DNA of 62,898 nucleotides from an uncultured Campylobacter sp. (GCF_938002845.1 NZ_CALKZP010000053.1:1-62898), one strand, 5' to 3'. Numbered from the stretch's first letter, positions 25,833 through 34,699 are shown. Program-made: numbers and translations. Notes: a model not told the origin generated them from the sequence alone.

Positions 25833-26837
25833 TCACTTAATATTTGCTTTTTGCCCGAGCGAACTTAGCAGCATGCGCTGCAACCTCAAAAACGATGCAA
25901 GCAAAAGCTCGTCCTTCGCTACGTTTTTTTCGCTTTTGAGTTCAAATTCCAAATCGTTTAAGTGGGCAAAAATTTTATAAAACGTCCGCGTTGAAAAGCT
26001 GGTGGCGTAGCGCTGCATCTGTGCGGCTACGGAAGGTGGCGGCTGATAGCCTAAAACCGCCTTAAAATCAAATCTGCCGCTTATTTTCACGTAAGCATGC
26101 AGGCGAAAAATTCTATAAATCAAGCGGTAGAAATAATTTATCAGCTCCATCTCGTTGTATCCGCCGCCCAGAGCCATTTTGTAAAAATCTACGCGAAAGT
26201 CGCTTAGTCCAAAAATTTTATCGAAAAGCTCGTCGTAGCTTACCTCACTGAGCCCATAAACCATCAAATTTACGTTTTGCAGGCTAAGCTCAAGTCCCAG
26301 ACTTGCAAATTTTTCTATCTCGCTCGCGCTCAGACTCAGGCTTTCGTTGTGGATGGCGTAGATCCTGCTAAGCGCGGCAGTGTTTGCAAAAAGCCCGCAC
26401 ATCTCGCATTTTTGCGCAAGTAGCGCTATGGCTTCGTTTACGCCCGAGGGTTTGAAAAACCTCACTTCGTTTCGTTCAAATTCTTTGATAAAATCCGCGC
26501 TTACAGAAATTTCGCTATCGTTTAGCTCGTAGATCAGATGGTTATTCGCGTCCGACTTACACAGCGCGATGAGCCTTCGCAGCTCCTCCTTTTTGATAAG
26601 CGAGGCAGTTTTGATGTGAAGCGTGTTGCTGCCGCCGAAAAGCGAGGGCTCCAAGAAGCTCCGCGCCTGCTCAAAATCATACTCCAAAAAATACAAACTC
26701 AAAAAATTTTCCGAGGCGTAAATTTGCTTCAGGCGCTGCGCGTAAAGCTCGTTTGAAAAATCGTCTCCGCCGCGCAAAAGCACGAAATTAGGCACCCTGC
26801 CGCTTGCTATAAGCCCGTCAAATTCTTTTCTATACAT
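25833..26837 (-). CDS. holA: DNA polymerase III delta subunit
   Basis: 334 residues with the divergent HolA layout of Campylobacterota: YAQRLKQIYASENFLSLYFLEYDFEQARSF-type N-terminus (key NFLSLYFLEYDF), a SLFGGSNTLHIK segment, and an all-alpha C-terminal domain ending near LLASFLRLQRMLLSS. Delta opens the beta clamp within the clamp loader. It directly follows rnr (shared base), an order I recall from C. jejuni (Cj0630c/Cj0631c). Confidence 0.85.
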   Translation of the reverse strand: MYRKEFDGLIASGRVPNFVLLRGGDDFSNELYAQRLKQIYASENFLSLYFLEYDFEQARSFLEPSLFGGSNTLHIKTASLIKKEELRRLIALCKSDANNHLIYELNDSEISVSADFIKEFERNEVRFFKPSGVNEAIALLAQKCEMCGLFANTAALSRIYAIHNESLSLSASEIEKFASLGLELSLQNVNLMVYGLSEVSYDELFDKIFGLSDFRVDFYKMALGGGYNEMELINYFYRLIYRIFRLHAYVKISGRFDFKAVLGYQPPPSVAAQMQRYATSFSTRTFYKIFAHLNDLEFELKSEKNVAKDELLLASFLRLQRMLLSSLGQKANIK

Positions 26838-28759
26838 CAGATCTTCTTTACCACCCTGCCTAAAATCACTCCGCTAGCGATATTTGCGTCCGTAAGCTCG
26901 ACTAGCACGGGAGTTAAAATGTCGCCGGCGAAATTTGAAACCAAAATTTTAGCCCCCTTTAGTTTGTCGTCTAGCTTTGCGGTGACGGAATTTCCGTTTT
27001 CGTCGATATAGCAGCGGAATTTTTTGCCTAAATTTTCTGCGGCCCAGCGCGCAAATTTTCGGTCCATAAAATCAAATGCAACCTTATCCGCTTCGCGCTC
27101 GAGCTCGTTTAGCCTCGCGCACGTAGCGTCGATGTTTAAAAGCAGGTAATTATAAAATTTCTCATCCCCCCTCATCTGCGCCTTTAGCAAGCGGTGCAAA
27201 ATGAGATCGGAATAGCGCCTGATCGGGCTTGTGAAGTGCGTGTAGTTATCAAATCCGAGTCCGAAATGCCCGCGCGATTCGGACGCATACTCGGCGCGCT
27301 TTTGAGCCTTGATGATGAGCTTATCGATCTCCTCGCGTATCCCCATAGCATCGGCTTGCGCTTGGATTTCGCCGATCATCTTAGCAAGATTGCTCTGATA
27401 CGGCGCGTCGATGCCGAACAGCGCCAGATCGTCAAGCAGAGCGTAAATTTTTTTAAGCTCCGCCGAGCCGTGATTTCTAAAAACGCCCCGCTCGATGCGC
27501 GCCGCAGCGGCTTTGTTGGCTAGCAGCATACAATCCTCGATGAGCTTGTGCGACGGAGTGTCGGTCTCGAAGCGGGTGGAGCTTATTAGGCCGCGCTCAT
27601 CAAGCGTGATGCGAAGTTCCTTGGTGCGGAAATCAAATCCGCGCTTCAGCCTCGCGCGGCGCAGGCGCTCGCAAATTTCATTAAGCGGCAAGAGCCAGCT
27701 TAAAATTTCGGGCTCGCACGCCTTGCGGGTGCGTAAAATTTCATCGACCTCGTCGTAATTGTAGCGGCGTTTTGATCTTATGATCGCTTCGAAAAGCTCC
27801 TCTTTTTGCGGGTTTAAATTTTCATCTAAAGCGATCTTAAAAACAAAGGCCAGTCTCGGCAGATCTGGCATCAACGAGCAGATGTTTTCGCTAAGCTCGC
27901 GCGGTAGCATCGGCACGGATCGGTGCGGGAAGTAGATCGAAAAGCCGCGAAATTTCGCCTCCTTATCGATCGGCGAGTATTCGCTTACGTATTCGCTCAC
28001 GTCGGCGATCGCGACGTAAAGCGTGCGCTCTTTTACGTCAAAATAGATCGCATCGTCGAAGTCCTTGGCGTCGATAGGATCGATGGTGCAAAAGGGCAGA
28101 TGCTGCAAATCCACGCGCTGCGGATATAGCGCCCCGTCCACTTCGCTGCCGAAGCTCGCGGCTTGCTGCTTGCACGCTTCGTTAAATTCGTCGTTTTTAT
28201 CGTAGATCGCTAAAGAAATTTTTTCATCGACGAAGGGATCGGCCAAGTTTCCGATCACCTCGGTGATCTCGTTCGTTAGATTATCGATCTTTAAAAGGGT
28301 GTTTAGCGGCAGTTGCTTTAGCGATTTTTGCGTGGCTTTGAGCGGATTTGCGAGACCGGTTTTGACGTTTACGCCTAAAATTTCGCGCCCGAAGCTTTTA
28401 GTATAAACCACGCTCGTTAAAAACGCGGGCTTGACGCACATCAGCACCTTTGCGTGCAGGCGGGACTTTCTTGAGCTTAAAATTTTTGTTAGGATCAGAT
28501 CGCCCAGATGCACGCCACTTAGATATCTGTTTTCGATGATGAGATCTGCCTTGAAGCGATCGTCGAAGCTTTGCAGATAGCCTGTTCCGTCGCGCGCGAT
28601 GTCGAGTCTGCCGAAAACATAGCCGTCGTTCAGATAGAGCTTGCCCTTGTGCGCGCTGATAGCGCCGATATTTAGGAGGTTGCGCACGAGCTCCTTTTGC
28701 TCGCCGCTAAGATCTTTTTCAGATACGCCCGAGTTGAAGGCGCGCAGGAACTCTTTCAT
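26837..28759 (-). CDS. rnr: Ribonuclease R family exoribonuclease (RNB)
   Basis: 640 residues, shorter than E. coli RNase R (813). The RNB catalytic signature CTIDPIDAKDFDDAIYF (about 226-242) carries the metal-binding aspartates. SKRRYNYDEVDEIL and the later HFTSPIRRYSDLILHRLL are also diagnostic. A canonical C-terminal S1 domain is not obvious in the last 80 residues. The enzyme degrades structured RNA 3' to 5' and acts in rRNA quality control. Its start overlaps the end of the HDOD gene. Confidence 0.92.
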   Translation of the reverse strand: MKEFLRAFNSGVSEKDLSGEQKELVRNLLNIGAISAHKGKLYLNDGYVFGRLDIARDGTGYLQSFDDRFKADLIIENRYLSGVHLGDLILTKILSSRKSRLHAKVLMCVKPAFLTSVVYTKSFGREILGVNVKTGLANPLKATQKSLKQLPLNTLLKIDNLTNEITEVIGNLADPFVDEKISLAIYDKNDEFNEACKQQAASFGSEVDGALYPQRVDLQHLPFCTIDPIDAKDFDDAIYFDVKERTLYVAIADVSEYVSEYSPIDKEAKFRGFSIYFPHRSVPMLPRELSENICSLMPDLPRLAFVFKIALDENLNPQKEELFEAIIRSKRRYNYDEVDEILRTRKACEPEILSWLLPLNEICERLRRARLKRGFDFRTKELRITLDERGLISSTRFETDTPSHKLIEDCMLLANKAAAARIERGVFRNHGSAELKKIYALLDDLALFGIDAPYQSNLAKMIGEIQAQADAMGIREEIDKLIIKAQKRAEYASESRGHFGLGFDNYTHFTSPIRRYSDLILHRLLKAQMRGDEKFYNYLLLNIDATCARLNELEREADKVAFDFMDRKFARWAAENLGKKFRCYIDENGNSVTAKLDDKLKGAKILVSNFAGDILTPVLVELTDANIASGVILGRVVKKI

Positions 28760-29970
28760 ATCGAAATTTCACCTTTCGCCTCTAAAAACGCTTCCTGCTC
28801 GAAGCCGAACTCGACTAGTAAATTCAAAGCGTTGTCGATGCTAAGCTCGTCGAAGTGATGGTAGATATTGACCGCAGTTTTGGCGATTTTTAGCATCGCG
28901 TAGCGGGATTTGTTCTCAAAAGGCGCGTCATCCGGGGCGTTTGAATACAGCACGTCCTGCGCGATCTGCTCTAGCCCAAAATGCGCAAATAGCGCGTGCG
29001 AGACGCTCTCGCGGTTCGTACCGCAAAATTTCATCTCCACATCGGTAAAATCCTGCGGAAAGATCGAACCCTTGATGGCATGGTAAAATTCCTCCGCCTT
29101 GCCCGCAGCGCACACCTGCTCGTCGATAAAAACTCGCCCAAACTCCACTAAAATCACGCTTGAGAGGATACTTTGCTCAATCTGCGGGTAGGATTTGATC
29201 CACGAAAACATAAGCAGATTTCGCAGTAGCGAGACCTGCGTGAGCTTTTCGCGATCGATGCGATACGCCTGCAAATCCGGCTTTAGCATCTCGTCGAATA
29301 CTGCGAATAGAAAAAACGCCCGCATCTGCTCGCGCCCATAAAGCTCAAACGCTCGCTGTAAATTTAACGTCTTTAGTGCCGCGGCGCCCTGCTCTTGTCC
29401 CTGCTCCTGCGCTCTGCCCCATTCTTGCTCCTGTTTTTGCTGCTGCGCTTGCCCCTGCTCCTGCTCTCGTTCTTGCTGTTGCGTTTGTGCGGCTCGCGTA
29501 GAGATACTCGAACCTAGCGCGCAATCGGCTTTCGCAGCGGCATGCTGATTTTGCCGCTGCGTATCGCTCGCGGCCTGCGAGGGGTTAAATTTAAAATTCT
29601 CGTCGCTGCAGTTCGCGCCGTTTGCGTCATTTGAGTGATTAAATTTAGGACTATCGCCCTGCCCTGCTAAGTCTGCGCTTTTTTGCTCACTCGCGGCATC
29701 TTGCAAACCACGCCTCATAGGCCCTATGCTTTGGAGATCGCACTGCTCATCCGCGGCACCGAAATTTTGCCGCGCGAGCTCTTCGGCGCTAAATTTAGAC
29801 AAACCGCAAAAGGCTAAATCTAAAATTTTATCCGCGAGGGGAGCGTTTTTTGAAATTTGCAGAGCGAGCCTGACATCCGAAACATCCGCGTCAAACGATG
29901 CTAAAATTTTTAAAATTTCATCGCTAAAGCCCGCAAGAGCGCCTATTTTTTGGGTTATAAATTTATTCAT
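28756..29970 (-). CDS. HDOD-like signalling domain protein with a Gln/Glu-rich insert
   Basis: 404 residues from the ATG at 29970, preferred over an upstream start because MNKFITQKIGALAGF begins the conserved region. The N-terminal part (VSDVRLALQISKNAPLADKI) and the C-terminal alpha-helical part together resemble an HDOD domain, an HD-like non-catalytic regulatory fold. They are split by about 130 residues of low complexity (about 85-215), including a Gln/Glu/Gly run (QQQEREQEQGQAQQQKQEQE). The insert is not conserved-looking and probably loops out. It overlaps rnr by 4 bp. Function unknown; regulation or RNA metabolism is a guess from the neighbour. Confidence 0.65.
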   Translation of the reverse strand: MNKFITQKIGALAGFSDEILKILASFDADVSDVRLALQISKNAPLADKILDLAFCGLSKFSAEELARQNFGAADEQCDLQSIGPMRRGLQDAASEQKSADLAGQGDSPKFNHSNDANGANCSDENFKFNPSQAASDTQRQNQHAAAKADCALGSSISTRAAQTQQQEREQEQGQAQQQKQEQEWGRAQEQGQEQGAAALKTLNLQRAFELYGREQMRAFFLFAVFDEMLKPDLQAYRIDREKLTQVSLLRNLLMFSWIKSYPQIEQSILSSVILVEFGRVFIDEQVCAAGKAEEFYHAIKGSIFPQDFTDVEMKFCGTNRESVSHALFAHFGLEQIAQDVLYSNAPDDAPFENKSRYAMLKIAKTAVNIYHHFDELSIDNALNLLVEFGFEQEAFLEAKGEISI

Positions 29971-30003
29971 TTTAAAAAGCCGTTCAATATAAATTTCGCA
30001 CAA

Positions 30004-30434
30004 TCATATCAAATTTTAACTCAAATTGCAAAGCAAAACGCCGCCGTTGCGTCCAAATTCCACCTCGGCTCACGAGGCTTTTAAGCGCTTTTTTTATGCC
30101 AAAAAAGCGGATCAACCCACCCCTTTGTCGCGGCAGCAAAACCAAAATTTCAAGCGCTGTTTTATAAAATTTTAATCCCCTTTCGTATAGAATGCATCGA
30201 AATTCCGTTTATAAAGAGCTTGATTAAAACAGAAGTTTGAAGAGCCAAAAAGACTTAAAAACCGAAAATAACTTTAAGATACTCAAGCTAGTTTTTAAAA
30301 TTCCATATAAATTCATCTACTTGAATTTATATGAAATTTAATGACGAGCTAAGATATAGAGCAATAAAATATTGCTACTAAAGAAGCTTTTTGGGCTTTA
30401 CAAATTTGCATATGTATTTTTATAAAGGTTAGAT
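30004..30434. other. Intergenic region at the start of the AT-rich island
   Basis: 431 bp with no gene recognised. It holds a terminator-like CCTCG/CGAGG hairpin followed by CTTTT (about 30063-30081) and a perfect 12-bp inverted repeat at 30304-30333. GC content falls sharply from about 30180 onward, marking the left edge of the atypical segment. Confidence 0.5.
30304..30333. repeat. Perfect 12-bp inverted repeat, hairpin or operator-like
   Basis: CATATAAATTCA (30304-30315) and TGAATTTATATG (30322-30333) are separated by 6 nt, about 100 bp upstream of the 348-aa gene. No T-run follows, so a protein-binding site is as likely as a terminator. Confidence 0.5.
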
Positions 30435-31481
30435 ATGCGCAGTATAGTATTTCTTTTCATAATACCCGCTTTTTTTACCATAAGCTTTTTTGTCGCCCTA
30501 ATCGCCCCTAAAGGCAAACGCAAACTGCTTTGGCTTTTTGTTTGGTTTATGGTGTTTTTCGGGGATATTGTCGTACTTAAAGCAATTATGGCCTATTATG
30601 ATTTTAAATATGCCAAGATAAACGTCTATGAAAAGCCCGCCATACACGCTTACTATGCCGGAGAAAGAGAAATAGTCGAATGGAATATAAGCGGTTTTCC
30701 TTTGATAGATCCAACCAATTGGCTAAATTTCCCTGCAAATACGACCGATGCGAATTTCATATCTTTGATAAACGGCTACGTAAATTTCATAGATTATAAA
30801 GAAAAAAGCGAAAATCCTGTCACAAACGGTAAATATTTTAGAATTTATCTGGATGACTATACCGCACAAGAGTGCTTTTTATCAGCCAAGTTAAGCACAA
30901 GAGGCTTTTTAAAGAGTATCCCGATAACGTATGAAGAATTAAATATATTTTTTAATCAACTACAATCAAATCATGAAAGCGAGGATAAAATAATCAGAGA
31001 GATAAAATCATTACTTGATGATAGAAATGCCTCGACGATAGATATAAAACCGTCTAAAATATTAAGCTACATAAAATACAATATGAAAGATCTCAAGCAA
31101 ATTTACAAAGACAAATGCGTAGCTCGTAAAGAAATCAATGAAGATGAGATAGCCGATATAGAGTTGGTATTGGAAAAAGAAAATAGGATGACGGACTGGC
31201 GCATAGAGCCGGCACCAAATATCAAAACCTTTCTTGACGACCTAATCGGTCTAAGCTTTAACTACGGCGGAATCATAAAAGATAGAAAAACGGGCAGGAT
31301 ACTAGCCGATAATATATACGAAAACGTAAGATACCAAGGAGCGTTAGGCGAAAGCTTTATAAAGGCTTTTGGAAGCGAGTCGAGAGGATACGGGATATCT
31401 TGCGATAGCGGCAGGGAGAAGTATTTGGATATATGTAATCAAAAGATGATAGAAGAATTCTTCAGAAAGGATAGAAAATGA
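30435..31481 (+). CDS. Hypothetical membrane-anchored protein of the island
   Basis: 348 residues with two N-terminal hydrophobic helices (about 3-24 and 30-53) and a long hydrophilic domain rich in Lys/Glu/Asn/Ile. No motif is recognised; cysteines are few and scattered. AAAGG precedes the ATG. The stop overlaps a short following frame (ATGA), as in a two-gene unit such as toxin/immunity or effector/partner pairs, but nothing in the sequence identifies a toxin. AT-rich composition and position beside a truncated integrase suggest horizontal acquisition. Confidence 0.65.
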   Translation: MRSIVFLFIIPAFFTISFFVALIAPKGKRKLLWLFVWFMVFFGDIVVLKAIMAYYDFKYAKINVYEKPAIHAYYAGEREIVEWNISGFPLIDPTNWLNFPANTTDANFISLINGYVNFIDYKEKSENPVTNGKYFRIYLDDYTAQECFLSAKLSTRGFLKSIPITYEELNIFFNQLQSNHESEDKIIREIKSLLDDRNASTIDIKPSKILSYIKYNMKDLKQIYKDKCVARKEINEDEIADIELVLEKENRMTDWRIEPAPNIKTFLDDLIGLSFNYGGIIKDRKTGRILADNIYENVRYQGALGESFIKAFGSESRGYGISCDSGREKYLDICNQKMIEEFFRKDRK

Positions 31482-31549
31482 GAAAGTTTGAGGCGCTAAA
31501 AACATATGCAGAGCTAGCATGGGCGGGGTATAGGGGATTGAACAATTAA
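31478..31549 (+). pseudogene. Truncated start of a second island gene
   Basis: A 23-codon frame (MRKFEALKTYAELAWAGYRG..) starts inside the stop of the preceding gene and ends at TAA 31549. The amphipathic KTYAELAWAGY opening is strongly protein-like, and such an N-terminus normally begins a much longer protein. The following DNA shows no continuation in another frame, so this is best read as the stump of a gene whose body was deleted. Which gene was lost is unknown. Confidence 0.4.
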
Positions 31550-31717
31550 CAAGCTGTGGTATAAAAAAGACTGCCATGGATTTTGGATTTAACTGAGGGC
31601 TAATTCAGATCAAACAGATCCAAATATTAAATTTGCAAATTTAAATTTACTAATTGTGTGAATTTGTAAAGTAAGTTTAAATTTGTAAATTTAATAAATT
31701 CAGTATCAAACGATACT

Positions 31718-31730
31718 GACGAGATTTGAA
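31718..31730. repeat. 13-bp match to the tRNA-Leu T-arm, possible att remnant
   Basis: GACGAGATTTGAA at 31718-31730 is identical to 34059-34071 inside the tRNA-Leu gene, 2.3 kb away and across the truncated integrase. Phage-type islands leave a copy of the tRNA 3' end at their far boundary. The match is short, lacks the last 10 tRNA bases, and the T-loop sequence is common to many tRNAs, so chance is possible. Confidence 0.25.
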
Positions 31731-31810
31731 TTTTGCATTAAAATGTCGTTGCAAAACGGAGAAACCGTTTATTAAGGCGAATTTGCAAATTCAAAACGCC
31801 TCATTGCTGG

Positions 31811-31840
31811 ATTGTTTCGACCACTTCGTGGTCTCGCAAT
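31811..31840. repeat. REP-like palindromic element
   Basis: GACCAC TTC GTGGTC (31819-31833) forms the core of a longer imperfect palindrome bounded by ATTG (31811-31814) and CAAT (31837-31840). It resembles the small intergenic elements with ATTGCGAGG...GAAGCAATCC arms found in many bacterial genomes (from memory). Only one clear copy is seen in the window. Confidence 0.45.
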
Positions 31841-31912
31841 TACAAGGTTGTGGGCATTGTGGGAATTTAAATAAATTCTTGCAATGAGAGAAATTTTTTA
31901 AAAAGGATTAAA

Positions 31913-32578
31913 ATGAGAGATTATGATAAAGCTCCACTCATCATTAAAAATAACTTTATAATGATAATGTATGGTTTTACATTTTTACTTGTATGTAACA
32001 CTATAATGATTTATATTGTATTTTTTACTGGTGTTGTCGATTGGAATAGTGGCGAGTTTTTTGAAATTTTAAAAAATGAAATGAGAAATCCAAGATTTAG
32101 TAGTTGTGTTATATCGTTTCCGATAGTTAATATTTGGGCTTTTATTGATTTCACTAGAAAACTTAGAAAGCCTGAGAAAGTATATTTATATAATGATAAA
32201 GTTTATTGGGATAAACGAGATACGACGGTAGCAAAACAAAATATTGTTTGGGTTAAAAAAAGTATTTATCCTATGATTGGTAAGATACCAGATAACTCGG
32301 TTCAAAAAATTTTTGTACTATTTGGTTTTGTTATTGCGGGATTTTTTTTGATTTTATCAAATTTACTTGCTTGTTTAGCAAAATTAGTTGCTTTATTAAT
32401 TAACAAAGATTATAAATTTATACTATTTTGCACCATAGTTTTTTGTGACAATCAAAAAAATGCTGTAAATGTCTATTTGATGACAAAGCAAGACTATAAA
32501 CTAGTAAATGAGTATTTATTGCAAAATTTTAATTTACAAATCGAAAATTTAGATAAAAACTACAAATTCTATAAATAG
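31913..32578 (+). CDS. Hypothetical AT-rich membrane protein of the island
   Basis: 221 residues with hydrophobic segments near 14-38, 60-76 and 130-158, and a central soluble part with a PEKVYLYNDKVYWDKRD strand-turn-strand. AAAAAGGATT gives a good ribosome-binding site. Codon use is strongly AT-biased compared with the flanking core genes. Nothing ties it to a known family. Possibly an immunity or partner protein of a lost effector; this is inference from size, topology and setting only. Confidence 0.65.
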   Translation: MRDYDKAPLIIKNNFIMIMYGFTFLLVCNTIMIYIVFFTGVVDWNSGEFFEILKNEMRNPRFSSCVISFPIVNIWAFIDFTRKLRKPEKVYLYNDKVYWDKRDTTVAKQNIVWVKKSIYPMIGKIPDNSVQKIFVLFGFVIAGFFLILSNLLACLAKLVALLINKDYKFILFCTIVFCDNQKNAVNVYLMTKQDYKLVNEYLLQNFNLQIENLDKNYKFYK

Positions 32579-32587
32579 GAGAAAATT

Positions 32588-32819
32588 ATGTCAGAAGATA
32601 ACAATACTTCTAACAATTCAAGTCAAGGTGTTGCTTGGTATGTCAAAGCCTACTTCGGATACAATCGATTTCATAAAAGGAATTCCTGTAAATGTTTTAG
32701 CCGACCCTGATAATGTCAAGGTTTTTGATAACTATGTAAAAATCAAATCAGGTGGGCTAAATATGGTTATTCCTATCGTTGATGCGGCTGGTGGCGCTAT
32801 AGCATTAGGTATTGGCTAA
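32588..32819 (+). pseudogene. Small island gene, apparently frameshifted
   Basis: A strong AGGAG precedes ATG 32588, whose frame (MSEDNNTSNNSSQ...) runs only to a TGA at about 32710. A different frame from about 32628 (only GTG available) encodes a cleaner protein-like sequence ending GGLNMVIPIVDAAGGAIALGIG and stopping at 32819. Joining the start of the first with the body of the second by one frameshift near 32625-32640 would give a protein of about 76 residues. Either a frameshift inactivated the gene or two tiny frames overlap. It ends 5 bp before the 3' end of the integrase remnant. Confidence 0.45.
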
Positions 32820-32824
32820 GAGCC

Positions 32825-33799
32825 TTAACAAGCAAGCGTCGCCTCACTCAAAACATTTCCCTCTGTATTCACAAAAGATAAAGGAGACTTTGTTTTTATG
32901 CTCTCTAGCCACTCACCTACCTCCTTTGGAAGACCCAGATATTCATCACCATTAGCTTTCACTTTATTTTCATCCTGCGGGAATAGTAAGTAATATTCTC
33001 CGTCATCGTCCACCTTTAAATGCGCGTGGGTTAAATTTCTTACATTTGAGCTTCTTAGCCCGGTAAGTAGTCCAAAGATTAAAGCATTCTTAACGCCTAT
33101 TTGATGAGGATAGCTCATGATATATTTTATCAACAATCTCAAATCCGCATTCGCGGAAATATACGAATAGCCCCCGGATTTAGGTATCTTATATAGGTTC
33201 TTTAATTGCGTATCGCAAAATAAAATATTGTCGGTAATACCTCTATCTCGTGCAAACCTAAATAAAGAACGAATAAAATAGAACAGATCTTTTAGAAGTG
33301 CATATTTCTTATTTTTATAAATGGGGTCTAGCATCTGCATTATTTCTTTTTTGGTAATCTTGCCGATATCCTTATCGCTAACGTACTTTAGCCTCGATTG
33401 AAATCTAAATCGTAATTTCCTTAACGTTCTTTCGGCGAAAGCGTTATATTCACAGTAAATTTTAAAAACACTCGCTAGCGTATTCTTTGGAGCCACCACA
33501 CCATTAATATGGCCATTTGATATCAATTTTTTTAACAATATTCTAGCCCCTTCTAATGTTATTTCGTCGGCATTGCCTAGAACTTTGATTAGCTTGCCGC
33601 CTTGCGTATAGTGATAGTGCCTGTGTGTTTTAACTGTTCCGTCTCTAGCTAGAGAGCTATAAAATTTAACGGCTATAAAATCATCCAATACTTCGACCAT
33701 AGTGCGCTTATATTGCGGCAAGATAAAATTCCTGACTACTTTATCAGGATCTGATTTAAAAATTGGATTATCCTTAATTTTGGTAAAAACTTCTGTCAT
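32825..33799 (-). pseudogene. Tyrosine recombinase/integrase, 3'-truncated
   Basis: 324 residues of a P4-like integrase: an N-terminal arm-binding part, a SAM-like core-binding domain (about 100-190) and the start of the catalytic domain with ALIFGLLTGLRSSNVRNL, which contains the first catalytic Arg. The protein stops at SEATLAC, just before the region where HxxR and the nucleophilic Tyr should follow, so it cannot be active. The gene lies about 250 bp from the 3' end of tRNA-Leu and points away from it, the usual arrangement for an element integrated into a tRNA gene. The far part of the element seems deleted or rearranged. Confidence 0.8.
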
Positions 33800-34048
33800 C
33801 TTTCTTCCTTTATATAGTAATTTTAGGCAGATTATAGAATTTCCTCAAAGGATTAACAAGGCGGGAGCGTAGAAAAAGCTACTATACAATTTTTTAATAT
33901 ACAGTAGTTTTTCTTAAAATATATATGTGAATCGATGATTTTAAGTATTAAGAATTTTTTAAGAGTAATTTTAAAATTCCCAAAAATAGAGCTTAAAAAA
34001 TTATCTAAAAATTCAAAAAAACTAAAAAATAGGGAAAATTTTGATAGA

Positions 34049-34133
34049 TGGTGCGACCGACGAGATTTGAACTCGTACACCTTGCGGCACTACCCCCTCA
34101 AGATAGCGTGTCTACCAATTCCACCACGGTCGC
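34049..34133 (-). tRNA. tRNA-Leu (anticodon GAG)
   Basis: The reverse complement folds as a cloverleaf of 85 nt with encoded CCA. The acceptor arm is GCGACCG/CGGTCGC, the D-arm GGTGGAATTGGTAGACAC, the anticodon stem CTATC/GGTAG with loop TTGAGGG (anticodon GAG), a variable arm typical of leucine tRNA, and a T-arm with GTTCAAATC. The adjacent integrase remnant makes this gene the likely attachment site of the degraded island. Confidence 0.96.
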
Positions 34134-34179
34134 ATAAATTTTTAAAGCTTAATCTCAAGCCTTGAATTATATAATTTTA

Positions 34180-34199
34180 AAGCCCGATTTCTCGGGCTT
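34180..34199 (-). terminator. atpE terminator
   Basis: An 8-bp perfect stem AAGCCCGA/TCGGGCTT with a 4-nt loop lies 5 nt after the atpE stop and continues into a TTAAAATTAT run on the minus strand. Confidence 0.65.
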
Positions 34200-34203
34200 A
34201 GTA

Positions 34204-34542
34204 TTAATTTGCAGCAGCCTTTAAACCCGCTGTCAAAAAAGGATTTACGAAAAGCAAGATAAATGAAATAACTAATGCATAGATAACCTGCGCTTCGATC
34301 ATCGCTAGCGAAATATACATCGTATTCGATAGCTTGCTAGCTACGCTCGGATTTCTAGCGATGCCGTTAAGTGTCGCGCTAGCGGCATTTCCCATACCTA
34401 ACGCGCCACCCAAAGCGGCTAGACCTAAAACAACTGCAACGGTAATTGCAGAAAAAGAAACGATCTGAGTGTAAGCACTTAGCTGCTCGCTAGCGAAAGC
34501 CGCGCCGCAAAGCGCAAATAACAATACAAGAACTTTTTTCAT
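34204..34542 (-). CDS. atpE: ATP synthase F0 subunit c
   Basis: 112 residues from the ATG at 34542. GGAG lies 8 nt upstream of this ATG, whereas an ATG 12 nt earlier overlaps that site. The protein has a cleavable-looking signal peptide (MKKVLVLLFALCGAAFA), a known peculiarity of subunit c in Campylobacter and relatives. The hairpin follows, with a Gly-rich first helix (LGLAALGGALGMGNAA) and the ion-binding Glu in MIEAQVIYALV. It forms the proton-driven rotor ring. As in other Campylobacterota it stands apart from the other atp genes. Confidence 0.95.
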   Translation of the reverse strand: MKKVLVLLFALCGAAFASEQLSAYTQIVSFSAITVAVVLGLAALGGALGMGNAASATLNGIARNPSVASKLSNTMYISLAMIEAQVIYALVISFILLFVNPFLTAGLKAAAN

Positions 34543-34650
34543 AAAAGTCTCCATAAATAAATTTTAAAACGAGTTTCGGCTCAATACCCCCTACTCCAAC
34601 GTTTTAAGTGTGAAATATTATTAAAATTTTGCTTTTGATTTGTTTAATCT

Positions 34651-34684
34651 GGCGGAATTTGCGTTAAATTTAACAAATCCCGCC
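34651..34684 (-). terminator. Stem-loop after leuA, probable terminator
   Basis: GGCGGAATTTG (34651-34661) pairs with CAAATCCCGCC (34674-34684) with one mismatch; the loop contains the palindrome GTTAAATTTAAC. It lies about 15 bp past the leuA stop. No strong T-run follows on the minus strand. Confidence 0.45.
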
Positions 34685-34699
34685 GTACACGCCAACATC

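Larger units (their letters stand above)
31550..31912. other. Intergenic region packed with small palindromes
   Basis: 363 bp without a gene. It contains in order a hairpin CAGTATC/GATACTG (31701-31718), AAACGG/CCGTTT (31754-31770), the 14-bp palindrome GAATTTGCAAATTC (31779-31792) nested in AGGC/GCCT, and a REP-like hairpin (31811-31840). The left 150 bp is a run of AAATTT-rich sequence. Confidence 0.55.
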
